In this document: positions 33,021 to 43,416 of the stretch, in pieces
Layout: each line of letters starts with the position of its first letter
Numbering within the stretch: the stretch's first letter is position 1
DNA from: Emiliania huxleyi CCMP1516
Taxonomy: Eukaryota; Haptophyta; Isochrysidales; Noelaerhabdaceae
Length of the DNA stretch: 64,000 bases
Reading direction: 5' to 3'
Assembly (NCBI RefSeq): GCF_000372725.1
Contig: NW_005196021.1
Coordinates: 508,289 to 572,288, forward strand
The notes under the pieces: model-generated
The model's input: only the letters and a program-made list of their open reading frames with translations
What the model was told of the DNA's origin: nothing
Databases searched by the model: none
Made by a program: the position numbers and the translations under genes

Positions 33021-33424
33021 TCCGCCTTCGATTTTCTCTCATCAGCGGCGCTCTCAAAGCTCTTCCGCTTCCCAGGAGCGGGCACAGGCCGTGGGGCGTC
33101 CAGAGCCACGAAAGCCTCCAAGAGAGAGTCTGCTGTGGTGGAGACCTGAGCCACAGTGGCACCTGGCATCTGTGGCGCAGGTCCATGAGAGGCGGGCGCT
33201 AGGTCCCGGTCTCCAGAGGAGGCACCTGGCCGCTGTGGCGCAGGTCCTCGGGAGGCAGGCGCTGAGGCCTCCTCCACCGATCCAGCGCGGTCAAGAGACC
33301 CGGCCTGTCGGTCGTATGAGTCCAGCAGCGACGCGCTTGCTGTGCCACCCTCTTCAACTGGCGTGGCTGCGGGCTCCACTTTGCCGCAGATGAGGTTGTA
33401 GGCGTCCAGGAGACTGCCCACCAT
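32872..33424 (-). CDS. hypothetical protein with SLLDAY-type and PASxGPAPQ repeats
   Basis: Frame from ATG at 33424. It carries three short SLL(D/E)(A/S)(Y/F) motifs and a duplicated A-P-A-S-(R/H)-G-P-A-P-Q-(R/M)-P-G-A unit. A K/R/E patch (GKRKSFESAADERKSKADHE) and LPHGVLPVVGGAGSSLVAAL follow. The frame stays open further to 32372, but there it is antisense to another frame. No family recognised. A retroelement gag-like protein or host gene are both possible. Confidence 0.3.
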
Positions 33425-34543
33425 AGCGCGGCGCGAGAGCGCAGCGCGTCAATCGGCACGCAAGGGTTGCGAGCCGGTGGAGAAAGAATGGTCGACTACC
33501 GCACGCTCTGCGTCGGCTGCGAGGCCATGGCCTCGCGTCGACTGGAATCGCGCGGACGCGCGTTATTGGTGATAACTTCGAAGTTATCGAGGAACGTCGG
33601 ATACTAATCGGTAAAGAACCCGGGCCGCGCTAAAGCGCTATCCGGCAAGTATATGGGACAAAAGCGTCGAAAATGTCCCAAAAAAGCGTGGCTCGAGTTT
33701 GTGGCAGCCCCACAGCTGGCGCGCGCTGCCGGGAAGCACCGCTCGCGTGTCGGCGGCACTCCCTGGCACCCAGTGAGTGCCGCGAACCGACCAGACCGAA
33801 TAGGCTCGACGCCGCGCTTGCTGTGGAGCTGCCACAAACTCGCCGCCGAACGTGCCACCGACGGCGTCCTGGCGGCGGTGGTGGAGTTTGAGACCTGAGG
33901 CTGCGGAGGTGACGCCTGAGGTACCGGGCCGTGCACGGCGACTCAGCCGGCGACCGCCACGGGCTCAGACGAGACTTGTCGACGCGTTCCGGCTCAGCTT
34001 CACCGTGGTCCTCGGGCGTCTGTCGACGTCAGGACCACCCATACAGCTCGCGGGTTTGAGGTCGCAAGAGCCAAGATGGTGGCGTTTGGACATCCCAACC
34101 ATCACACAAGACAGCCTGTAGGTGGTGGCGGGACGGCGCAGTGTTTGTGGCACTCGGCAGTAGGCACCCGCGGCACGGCCCCGCTGTCGGCTCTCCCGGG
34201 CTGCGGAACCGGCCCCAGAGGGGGACGGTCCGGGCGAGTGTGGCAGCTCCTGCGCTAGTATGGGCAGCCTCTATCATAGCACTACTGATCCTGGTCATTA
34301 GAGCTGCCAGGGATAGCGTCAGGAGCCGGTAGGAGTCAAAACCCCTCATATTTGAGACATCGTGTCCCATATACTCGCACAACGAGCCCCACACACATGG
34401 GGCTGGTGAAGATTCGACCCGAAAATTCGAGATCCCCCGACCTCCTCGGTCTGTATTTTCTCAACACTTGTTGTATGTTGATCCCGACGGTGAGTTCCGA
34501 ACCCACCTCCCTACACACTGACCTCTGCTGCCACACGCCCGCC
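33425..34543. other. no confident gene; 18-bp palindrome at 33571-33588
   Basis: GATAACTTCGAAGTTATC at 33571 is a perfect palindrome. The short frames are overlapping and featureless. Composition is less biased than in the neighbouring genes. Confidence 0.4.
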
Positions 34544-36841
34544 TCATCCCGGCTTGAGGTCGGAGGCCGCCGGGCCGCTCAGCCCGAGCGCCTCCGCCGC
34601 CTCGTCGCGCAGCAAGCCGCGCACGACCTGGTAGTGGTGGTTGATGGACGGGATGGTGTGGACGCGGTACGCGGAGCCGCACGCGCCGCCGGGGGCGGGC
34701 AGCGCGTACACGAGCCGCCGGATACGCGAGTGCACGAGCGCCATGGCGCACCTGGCGCGGCACGAGGGCGCGTCGGGGACAGCTGCAACCTTCGACCGAG
34801 AGGGAGCCGGGAGGGAGCCGGGAGGGAGCCGAGAGGGAGCCGAGTCTGAGCCGAGTCTGAGCCGAGTTTGAGCCGAGTCTGAGCCGAGATGATGACGGGG
34901 GCCGAGGGGAACGGAAATGGAGCGGAGATGGAGCGGAGATGGGGCGGAGATGGGGCCGAGTCTGAGCGCACATCGGGCACGGCTCCACTGTGACGAAGAC
35001 GTCGCATCCGTTGCACAAGTACTGATCCGGACCTACTAAGGGACATGTCCGACACATGTCCGACACATGTCCGAGACATGCGTCCGTTGCACCAGTACTT
35101 GATCCGGACCGTCCAAACAGCGCCCCGGGCCCGACTCGGCCTCGCCGGCGCCACGCTTGCCGCCCGCCGCGCAGCGCCGCCGCTCCACCTATCAACGGCA
35201 GAGAGCCCCGCCTCTTTCCCGGTGTGGCGGCAAGGGAGCGCGCGGGCGGGCAGGGGGGGGCGCGGGGGGCAGCGGGGGCGCGGGGGCAGGGGGGCGGGGC
35301 GGAGGCGGTAGCGGCGGCGTGCGGGCAGGAGCGTGCGCTGCGGCGGCGGCGAGGGCGGTGGCGGTGGCAGCGGTGGAGGAGGAGGCGGTGGCGGGGGAAG
35401 AGGCGGCGAGGGCGGAGGTGGCGGTGGCGGAGGCGGCGTTACGGGGGCGGGGGCGCCTGCGCTCGCGCGACGGTCGCCACGCCAACCATGATCGCGTGCC
35501 GCAGCGGGTGGGGCTTCGCCTCCTCCTCCGCCCTTCCCGCCTCCCCAAGCCTCGCCTCCTCTCCCAGCCTGCCATCGCGCAAACACGCCGCCTCGCCTCC
35601 TCTGCCAAGACAAGGGCCGCCGCAAGGGCTATGCCCACCGCCAAGGCCGGTGACGCGCCAACACGCTGCACCGCCAGTGCCAGCAGCGCCGCAGCCAGAG
35701 CCGGCTGCACTGGCGGCTGCAGCAGCGCCGTTCCCTGTGGCGGCGCGCGACGCAGCTCCGCCTATGGGACATGTCTCGGACATGTCGTCGACGTGTCCTG
35801 GACATGTCGCCGCCTCGGCCTGCATGTGCGCCTATGGGACATGTCTCGGACATGTCGTGGGCATATCCCGCCACTAGCTGTGGCGCGCGATGCAGCGGGG
35901 CCGGTGACTCCGTCTGGGCACGCGGCGAGCGGCTCGCCTGAGGGGGAGATGAGGGGAGGAGATGAGGGAGATGAGGGGCCGAGAGGAGCCGAGAGGAGCC
36001 GAGGGGAGCCGAGAGGAGCCGAGAGGAACCGAGGGGAGCCGAGAGGAGCCGAGAGGAGCCGAGAGCAGCCGAGAGGAGCCGAGAGGAAACGAGGGGAGCC
36101 GAGAGGAGCCGAGAGGGTAGAGTTGAGTGCGCGAGCGCCCATTGGTTTCGCGATCGCGACGCCGACGGGGCGGCCACCGCTGCTTGCGGAGCGCGCCGCC
36201 ATTGCGATCGCAAGCCTGTAGGGTGGCGGAGGGCGGGGTGGAGCCACGGAGGTGTGACGACAGTGTGGCCGAGGTGTGGCCGAGGCATGGACGAGGCATG
36301 TGCATCTCGGCGTCATCTCGGCTCCCTCTCGCCGCATCATCGACTCCATCCACGCGACCTCTGCAGGCGCGGGAGGCGGGTCCGGCAGCCACGTGGCGAG
36401 CGCGCGGACGGCGGCGGAGGGGTGGAAGACGAGCGGCCACACCCGCCCCCACGCCTCGAACTGGGCGCGCGTCGCCGGCGGGTGCCGAGGCACGAAGTGG
36501 CTCGCCGGAGGCTGCGGCAGGCTGTCCAACGCCGCCGCCACCGCGGCAGGCAGCCCTCCCGCTAGCGCGGCGCGCTGCTCCGGCCCGCCGGCCCAGAGCA
36601 GGACGAGGCGGGCGTCGGAGCGGCCGGCGGCGGCCGCCGCGCTCCCGCCTGCCGCCGCTGGCCGGTGCACCCGCTTCAGGTGCTGCAGCGCCGGCTGCGG
36701 CAGCGCGTCGGTCAGCGCGCGGACGAGGACGGAGAGGCTCTGCGGCGGGACCTGGGCGACGCTCACCTCCATCAGCTCGAGGTCGCGCTCCGCCTCGGGC
36801 GGCGGGACGAAGGCGAGCGAAGAGGCGTCAAGCACGCTCAT
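34544..36841 (-). CDS. ADAT3: tRNA adenosine-34 deaminase subunit ADAT3/Tad3
   Basis: Non-catalytic partner of ADAT2 that converts A34 to inosine in tRNA anticodons. Exons (complement): 36333-36841, 36139-36215, 35902-35937, 35457-35761, 35110-35188, 34972-35032, 34544-34751; phases agree, 424 residues. N-terminal domain has FEAWGRVWPLVFHP, as in eukaryotic ADAT3. The deaminase domain has PHPLRHAIM, where the usual catalytic Glu (HAE) is replaced, as expected for ADAT3. The second zinc motif is TVEPCPMCAMALVHSRI, followed by SINHHYQVVRG. Introns use GC or GT donors and are filled with GCCGAGAGGA, ACATGTCCGAG and GGAGATGG repeats. Exons are flanked by copies of themselves, for example 35004-35033 versus 35080-35110. 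A low-complexity Gly/Ala insert (about 35560-35740) precedes the zinc site. Confidence 0.88.
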
Positions 36842-38040
36842 GGGCCGCGGGGAAAGAATTCAACAAAAAACTCTCTCTGAGCCCGGGCCCTGGATGTGAG
36901 GCTAATGACTGCACTCCAAGTGCTCCAAGTGCTCCAAGTGCTCTCGCACAGCACACAGGTTCGACACAGGTACCAAAAGAGGCACAGCCTGCGACGGACC
37001 TTTAGAAGGCGCCGTCGTCCTCATGGAGGTGGGCACGATCGGGGGGACAGTCGAATCCGCGAGCACTGTAGTGCTCGCCGAAAAGACCATCCCCATCATC
37101 CCAACGCCCCCGGCGACCCCCTCGCCGCTTGCCCCGCCAGCGGGCACTGCGCGACCCACCCCCGCGCCCTCGACCGCGCCCCCCGCCAGGAGCATATCGC
37201 ATCACCACCGCCCGATCCTCGTCGAAGAGCAGAATCTTGGGGAAAAGAAATTTTCGCAAACTCGTGCCGGATGGAGTCCGGCCGCGGGTGACTAGGGAAG
37301 TTCGCTCAGGATGTGTGGCAGTCAGTTTGGCTGAGTGTCTTGTCTTGTGGTTCTGTGTGTCGCTCCTGTGTGACCGTCATCGCCCGTCTAGCGTCCACCC
37401 ATACCGCGTTGGTGTCCCAGTCGTTGGTCGGACTGTGTTTCGCCTTCCCATCAATCAATCAAACTCTCTTAACACTTTCAGGCACACATTTCGAGCGAGT
37501 GAAAACCAACTCCTGAGCACGGCGCCGCAGGCGCCTGTTGATAGGTCCAGGTGATAGCCCTGGATGGGCAATGCATTCGCCTACCTGGGCCTCAGATCGC
37601 CCGACCGCGTCCCGGTCGCCGGTGCTCTGTGGTCGGATTTGTGACGCCGCCGCACCGCGCCGCGGCCGGGGGCCCGCCGGAGGACGAGGATGGCCGTGAC
37701 GGACCGGGACGAGCTCTGGGAGGTTCAGTGTCAGTGAGTATATTGTAGAGGCCACCCATGTGCACAATATCTTGACTGAGAGCTAAGCCAGGGGAGGCGA
37801 TGCCGGGGCCGTACAGCAGCTTGATGGTGCTTCGCCGGCGTAGAAGCGGCCGCGGAGGGCTCCGGGTGCCTGAAAAAGACGGAGTTACGTGGGCTGTGGG
37901 AGAGTTACTGTCGACTCAAAACGACACTGTGCCGTGATCCTCTCATATATGGCTAAATAATTGACCGAGCCAAAAAAAGTTCCACCGCTACGACTGGAGA
38001 TATATCGAGATTTGGTCACCATGACCCTTATGAAGCAAAA
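36842..38040. other. spacer with R5 piece and possible ADAT3 promoter
   Basis: AAAGAATTCAACAAAAAACT lies 10-30 bases upstream of the ADAT3 start (minus orientation). R5-like CTCCAAGTGCTCCAAGTGCT is at 36910-36940. From 37.0 to 38.0 kb I see only overlapping short frames with no domain. Confidence 0.4.
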
Positions 38041-39520
38041 GGGTTAAAATCCCTGTGTGGTGGCGGCGTGCCGTCCTCCCATCCCTCCCTTGGGTTGTCC
38101 GTTTTCTTTCTTTCTTTCTCGCACGACAGTGCCGTCCTCCCATCCCTCCCTTAGATGGTCTGTTTTCTTTCTTTTTCTTTCCTCGCACGACACTGAACAA
38201 AACAAAGAGTTGTTTGGTATTGCTAAAAATCTCTCTCGACACTGCAACAAAACAACACAACGAGTGTTAGATTTGTTTGGTATTGCTAAAAATCTCTCTC
38301 GACACTGGGCACGGGACTGGTGCGCACTGGCACTAACACAGGGAAAAATTACGAGTTCTCACTCCCACGACACTGAGACGGGACTGGCACGATGTACGCC
38401 CTTGCACGACACTAGGCACGGGACTGGCGCGCACTGGCAAATTTCATTCGTTAATGTGAATAATGATGCAGGTCGCCTGGTGTTCGGCGACGCTCTCGCG
38501 CTCGTAGGTTTGCGGGAGGACGCTGTTCAGCTTCGCGTTGCGCCGCCACGCCGGACGACGACAGCGAGGCCGTTGATCGAGGCGACCAAGGCCTTCATGG
38601 CCAAGGGAAACGGCTTCTACTCTCCAAGGCGGATCCCGCACTCTCTTCGCAGACGACTTCTTTCTACTTCGAGGGCGAGATTCTCGGGCCGAGATGAACA
38701 AGCCGGGGTGTACATCCAGGACTTGGGTTGGAGACGTTCAAGCTATAATACGAGGCTTCCCAAACATCGACCCGAACGCGCCGACTCCTTCGGACAAACA
38801 ATCTCTCCCCCCCCTTTTTCCCCCTTCGGAGCACTTGGAGCACTTGGAGTGCAGTTATCAGCCTCACATCCAGGGCCGGGGAGCTAAGAAGCGCACCCAG
38901 CGGGCCGGATGATCGGGATCGGGCAACGGGCTCTAGAGAGCCCTGACCCCTAGGGGGGGGTGCGCGTTCGCAGGGAAAGGGCTTCGGCATCGATGTTTGG
39001 TATTGCTAAAAATCTCTCTCTCGATGCAAGAGAGAGAGCGAGTCGTGATTTCTTGTTGGTCTTCAAAAATCTCAACAACACAAAGTACTCGACAACACAT
39101 CCAGGCCCCAAATGACGTGTGAGTGTTAGAGTTGTTTGGTATTGCTAAAAATCTCTCTAAGTACTCGCTCTCTTTTGTGTCCCACCATGCAGAGCGCATC
39201 TCTCTCTCTCTTGGTGCGAGGCGTGAACCGCGCCATTCGCTCTCACCTGGCAACCCTGTCTGCACGTCTCGCGCGCGCGTGAACAGGGCTCAGACAGGGC
39301 TCCAGGCGAGTGTTAGAGTTGTTTGGTATTGCTAAATCTCTCTCTCTCTCCTAAATCTCTCTCTCTCTCTCTCGATGCAGAAACAAAACATAGCAAATCT
39401 CTCGAGCATGTGGTTCATCACTGCACTTGGAGCACTTGGAGTGCAGTTGGCAACGTCACACACAGCGAGGGACGGGGAGCTAAGAAGCGCACCCAGCGGG
39501 CCGGATGCTCGGGCGCTACC
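38041..39520. repeat. cluster of dispersed repeats R2, R3, R5
   Basis: R3 reversed and duplicated (38045-38180). R2 copies at 38209-38240, 38274-38305, 38995-39027, 39130-39162 and 39317-39345, all in the same orientation. R5 copies at 38826-38980 and 39420-39510. The GGCACGGGACTGGCGCGCA repeat is near 38302-38345 and 38402-38438. CTCGCGCGCGCGTGAACAGG near 39270 also occurs at about 5107. A stretch around 38456-38780 lacks these repeats, but its frames show no known domain. Confidence 0.65.
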
Positions 39521-39590
39521 CGGGTAGCGGGAATTTTTTGTATGCGGCGGCTCTCACAATACGCCGCAAAGTGCGGCGTGGGACCGCAGT

Positions 39591-40253
39591 ATGGCCCACG
39601 CGCTCGCGGCTCGCCAGGAGATGGAGTCGGCGATCAGCTCCTCAAAGGACGGCCCCTTGCTGCGCGCAATCTGCACGTCCGATGTCGCGGCGGTGGCCAA
39701 GAATCTCGCCTTGCCGAAGCTGGACGAGCGCCTCGACACGCCCAAAGCCGACACCGCGCTCACCTGGGCGGTGCGCCACGGCCAGCGCGCCGTGGTTGAG
39801 TACTTGCTGAAGGGAGGCGCGTCCGTCGAGGCCACGTCGGGCGGCGGCGGCGGCGACGGGACGCCTCCCGGCTCCTCGCCGCTACTCATAGCGGCGATGC
39901 GGGGCAGGACAGAGTGCCTTTCGCTCCTGATCAGCGCGGGTGCGGATGTTGGCAAGGCCCGGGAGGCAGACGGATGGACGCCGCTGTTTGCCGCCGCGGC
40001 GGACGACCAACCCGAGTGCGTGCGCCTGCTCCTTCGTGCCGGTGCCGTCGACGAGGGAATCGGGAAGCTCGAGATGACGGGCAACATGAATGGCCTCCTC
40101 GCTGCAAAACTCAAGCGCCTCGCGGCGAACGGCAAGACGCACAGCGAGGTGGTGCAGCTGCTAGTCGCCTCGGGGTCGTGGGGCTATTGGCTCAAGACTC
40201 GCGCCGGGAAGATTGTCCTCACGAAGGGAGGCCACGCGATGTACCGGTACTAG
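39591..40253 (+). CDS. ankyrin-repeat protein
   Basis: Single-exon frame of 220 residues from ATG at 39591. It has about three or four ankyrin repeats: DTALTWAVRHGQRAVVEYLL, then SPLLIAAMRGRTECLSLLIS.GADV, then GWTPLFAAAADDQPECVRLL. A poly-Gly/Asp insert separates the first two. A basic C-terminal tail (LKTRAGKIVLTKGGHAMYRY) follows. Ankyrin repeats mediate protein binding; no partner is suggested by the neighbours. No signal peptide or membrane segment. Confidence 0.85.
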   Translation: MAHALAARQEMESAISSSKDGPLLRAICTSDVAAVAKNLALPKLDERLDTPKADTALTWAVRHGQRAVVEYLLKGGASVEATSGGGGGDGTPPGSSPLLIAAMRGRTECLSLLISAGADVGKAREADGWTPLFAAAADDQPECVRLLLRAGAVDEGIGKLEMTGNMNGLLAAKLKRLAANGKTHSEVVQLLVASGSWGYWLKTRAGKIVLTKGGHAMYRY

Positions 40254-40583
40254 GCTACTAGCGAACGCGTCGGTGTCGCGGTCGCGCGTGGAGAGACACG
40301 TCGGCCCGACAAGCGGCACGCTTCTCTCTGCCTCTCTCCCCCACCCCGCCGAGACGTACGGCACGAGAGGAGGGGAGCTCGCGTGCTTGTCTGTCTCAGT
40401 CAGCACGCACATCGGGTCTCGCGTCTCGGAGGTCGGAGCGCCCCGCTGCCCCGCGGCCGGGTGGCAGCCGGCGATCGTGCGCACCGAACAAAAAGTTTTT
40501 CTCGGGAACCTGCAACACCCTCCCCACTCTCCGAAATCCCGCCACCTCATCATGCTCACACAGGCGGCCAGAGCAGGACTCAC

Positions 40584-40747
40584 CTCCCCCCGTACCACGT
40601 GGTTTGTGGNNNNNNNNNNNNNNNNNNNNNNNNNNNNNNNNNNNNNNNNNNNNNNNNNNNNNNNNNNNNNNNNNNNNNNNNNNNNNNNNNNNNNNNNNNN
40701 NNNNNNNNNGCCGCAGGCGCGGCGACAACCACGTGGTACGGGGGGAG
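40584..40747. mobile_element. inverted-repeat pair flanking the second gap
   Basis: CTCCCCCCGTACCACGTGGT at 40584 is mirrored by ACCACGTGGTACGGGGGGAG ending at 40747, with arms of 23-24 bases. The 100-N gap lies between the arms. The element interrupts beta-helix-like coding sequence on the minus strand. No clear target-site duplication. Confidence 0.5.
40610..40709. other. assembly gap (100 N)
   Basis: Exactly 100 Ns, a gap of unknown size. Confidence 0.99.
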
Positions 40748-41015
40748 CCAGCGTCGATCCGCCCGTCAGCGTGTAGGCGAAATCGCCCGATGGCGCGCGG
40801 ACTCGGTTGTTGCTGAGCGTCACGCTCTGCGAGTGCGTGACCACGAGCCCGGCGTAGGGGCTGTCTGGATTGCGGTTTCTTCTTGCTCACCTTGCCATTC
40901 TCAAACAGCACGTTGTTCTTCACGCGAGGACGCGATCCGTCTTGTGGACCACCAGCCCGTTAATCCCGTTGTCGAAAGCAACATACAACATTGTCGGCGA
41001 GGATCGAGGAACTGG
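40748..41015 (-). pseudogene. fragment of a parallel beta-helix (pectate-lyase-like) protein
   Basis: Minus-strand peptides in changing frames read [33 protein letters not shown], then [20 protein letters not shown] and [16 protein letters not shown]. The NG..GLVV....V...NNR pattern is typical of right-handed beta-helix rungs. A frame change at about 40922 and the inverted repeat at its 3' end indicate decay, unless a very small intron is present. Confidence 0.4.
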
Positions 41016-41324
41016 CCATGGCTGTATGTCGAAGAGTTGCGCGTGATGTATAGCACCCCACCTCGCGAGCCGACGTTCTGGCTCAGCGAGGTTGCTGCGG
41101 AGCACTCGCGGACCGGTTCTTCTGGCCCAGCGAGGCCGCTGCGGGGCACCCGGCGGCTCGGTTCGCTCATCAGCGCGTTTTTTGTGCTCGAGGTACGTGT
41201 ATATCCAAGCGGCTCAAGCCTCAAGTTGACGAATCGTCTTATTGGAATGACCGGGCGGCGGTGCCGGCGACCCGCCGAACAGAATGATCGAACTTGTTCA
41301 GCGACCTTTCCAACCGAACTAGCG

Positions 41325-42716
41325 ATGATCAGCGCTGTCGGCGGGGCTCCCTCTCGCCTCCCGTGCGTCGGTGTGGCCCTCGCGTTGCTCCTCCTGGCCG
41401 CGCTCAGCGTCTCCCCGGCCCGACGGGTGCTCGTCGTTCCAGAGGAGAGATCGTGGTTTACGATTGATGTTGGCATCCCGAGTCTTTTCGATGACGGAGA
41501 ACCCGAGGTCGCGGCAGCACGTGACACCTCAATACGTGACACCTCAATCGATGAAACCGTAATTGAGCAGGCCTGGACGAAGGCAGATGTTGCGGCTCTG
41601 GTGCAGTCCAATCGAGAGATATCAGTTCACCTAACAGAACTAATGCAGTTTGCGGGCATGGTGCTGTTGCCTCCGCCCCTGCCACCAGCGCTGCCGCCGG
41701 CTCCGCCGCCAGGCACCTTTGACGGCAAGCCCGCGCTGCAGGCCGCGGTTATCCTCTGGTGCAGCGACGAGCTGGCCGCCCTTGCGACGTACGGCCACAT
41801 CTCGGGGTGGGACGTTAGCGCAGTGACCGACATGAGCTACCTGTTCGAACGCTGTCAGCAGGGCTTGCGATGCTCCTGCAACCCGGACATCGGGTCTTGG
41901 GTCACGTCGGCGGTTACCACCATGCAGGGCATGTTTGCCTACGCCTCCTCCTTCGACCAGGACATCGGGTCGTGGGATACTTCGTCGGTGACCACCATGC
42001 ACAACATGTTCTTCTGCGCCTCCGCCTTCGACCAGGATATCGGGTCGTGGGATACATCGGCGGTAACCACCATGCGCGGCATGTTCTGCGGCGCCTCCGC
42101 CTTCGACCAGGACATCCGGTCTTGGGATACGTCGGCGGCCACCGACATGAGTGCCGTGTTCTACCGCGCCACCTCCTTCAACCAGAACATCGATTCATGG
42201 GACGTGTCGGCGGCCACCGACATGGGTGGCATGTTCTACGGCGCCTCCTCCTTCAACCAGGACATCGGGTCGTGGGATATGTCATCCGTCCTCGAGATGA
42301 ACAGCATGCTCCGCGACGCCTCCTCCTTCGACCAGGACATCGGGTCGTGGAACGTGTCGGCGGCCACCGACATGAGCGACATGTTCCGGGACGCCTCCTC
42401 CTTCGACCAGGACGTCAGTTCGTGGGACGTGTCGACGGCCACCACTATGACCAACATGTTCTCCCTCAGCGACTGCAACAAGGCTCTCATTCACGTCAGC
42501 TTCGACGCGCAGACAAGCGCATGGAACAAAGGGAACAAGTTCTGGAATGTTTCCAGCAAAAGCTGGTCGACCTCCAACTACGACTCGTGGGGCTCGCTGT
42601 GCAAGTCGCCCTTGCCTCTGCCGTCTCCGCCGCTGCCATGGCTTGTTGTACCGGCGGTGGAGGCCTGGTGGATGCCCGGGCGCATCCCATGGCGCGCCCC
42701 ATTTGCCCTGGGATAG
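41325..42716 (+). CDS. BspA/DUF285-type surface repeat protein
   Basis: Single-exon frame of 463 residues from ATG at 41325. A hydrophobic segment ([14 protein letters not shown], residues ~12-25) is a signal peptide or anchor. A Pro-rich linker ([15 protein letters not shown]) follows. Then come about eight repeats of the DUF285 type, consensus [21 protein letters not shown] with A/S and N/D variation, the pattern of BspA-like leucine-rich-repeat surface proteins. Cysteines cluster at [12 protein letters not shown] Pro-rich tail ends the frame; its last ~35 residues are unlike the family and might be read-through of a missed intron. Likely extracellular or cell-surface; ligand unknown. Confidence 0.82.
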   Translation: MISAVGGAPSRLPCVGVALALLLLAALSVSPARRVLVVPEERSWFTIDVGIPSLFDDGEPEVAAARDTSIRDTSIDETVIEQAWTKADVAALVQSNREISVHLTELMQFAGMVLLPPPLPPALPPAPPPGTFDGKPALQAAVILWCSDELAALATYGHISGWDVSAVTDMSYLFERCQQGLRCSCNPDIGSWVTSAVTTMQGMFAYASSFDQDIGSWDTSSVTTMHNMFFCASAFDQDIGSWDTSAVTTMRGMFCGASAFDQDIRSWDTSAATDMSAVFYRATSFNQNIDSWDVSAATDMGGMFYGASSFNQDIGSWDMSSVLEMNSMLRDASSFDQDIGSWNVSAATDMSDMFRDASSFDQDVSSWDVSTATTMTNMFSLSDCNKALIHVSFDAQTSAWNKGNKFWNVSSKSWSTSNYDSWGSLCKSPLPLPSPPLPWLVVPAVEAWWMPGRIPWRAPFALG

Positions 42717-43055
42717 GCTGAACCTGAAGTACGATGAAGGTAAGGGGTAAGGTAAACTTCTCGCACACACAGACACACGAGGTGGTGGGGCAAGGGGGGG
42801 CAACCCTCGCGTCTCCACGTCTAACGACAGGAGCCCCACGGCGCGTGTGTGAGATTCCTATATCTGCCCAGATACTAGCTCAGAAGATCTTACTTTCATG
42901 TGGGAGTATTGTGTGTGCACCAAAAACTGACGACTGGGATGCGCGGACCAGCAAGTGCAGTGCCGTGCACCCCACTACGCAGGAGCCCAGAACGCCGTAC
43001 GGCCAAGGGCCGGGGCCGCGTGGCCGACGGCCGGCCCCCCCCACCCCCACCAGCC
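42717..43055 (-). repeat. spacer with partial R4 copy (42760-42845)
   Basis: CACACGAGGTGGTGGGGCAA ... CCCTCGCGTCTCC ... GGAGCCCCACGG is the reverse-oriented end of R4. Otherwise the spacer between the BspA-like gene and the PAF1 3' end shows nothing. Confidence 0.5.
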
Positions 43056-43384
43056 TCAGCCCCGATGCGTGAGCAGCAGCGTCGACTCGGACGAGATCTT
43101 CTGGCGGCGCGTCGCGCGCTCCTCGTAGCCCTCCTCGTCCTCGTCCAGCAGCCGGCGCGTGAGCATCACCTCGGACGGCCGCTGCGCGACCGTGCGGAAG
43201 GTCTTTCGCGCGAGCGAGATCTCGGACGTGATCTCGTTGTAGAGTACCTCGCCCGCCTCGGGCTCGACGACGAAGAAGTACGCCTCGCCCTCCGCCTTCG
43301 GCTTCGCCTTGTACTCGTACTCGCGCACCCACTCCAGCTCCTGCGCCGCGCCCAGCTGGGACGCGGGGTCGCCCGACGAGCTGC

Positions 43385-43416
<32 letters not shown>

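Noticed and set aside
33571..33588. GATAACTTCGAAGTTATC as a recombinase site
   Set aside because: A lone 18-bp palindrome with no nearby recombinase or second site; recorded only as a palindrome.
36902..37295. Short Pro-rich plus frame and Gly/Arg minus frame upstream of ADAT3
   Set aside because: Mutually overlapping, no domain, no clear start context, next to an R5 fragment.
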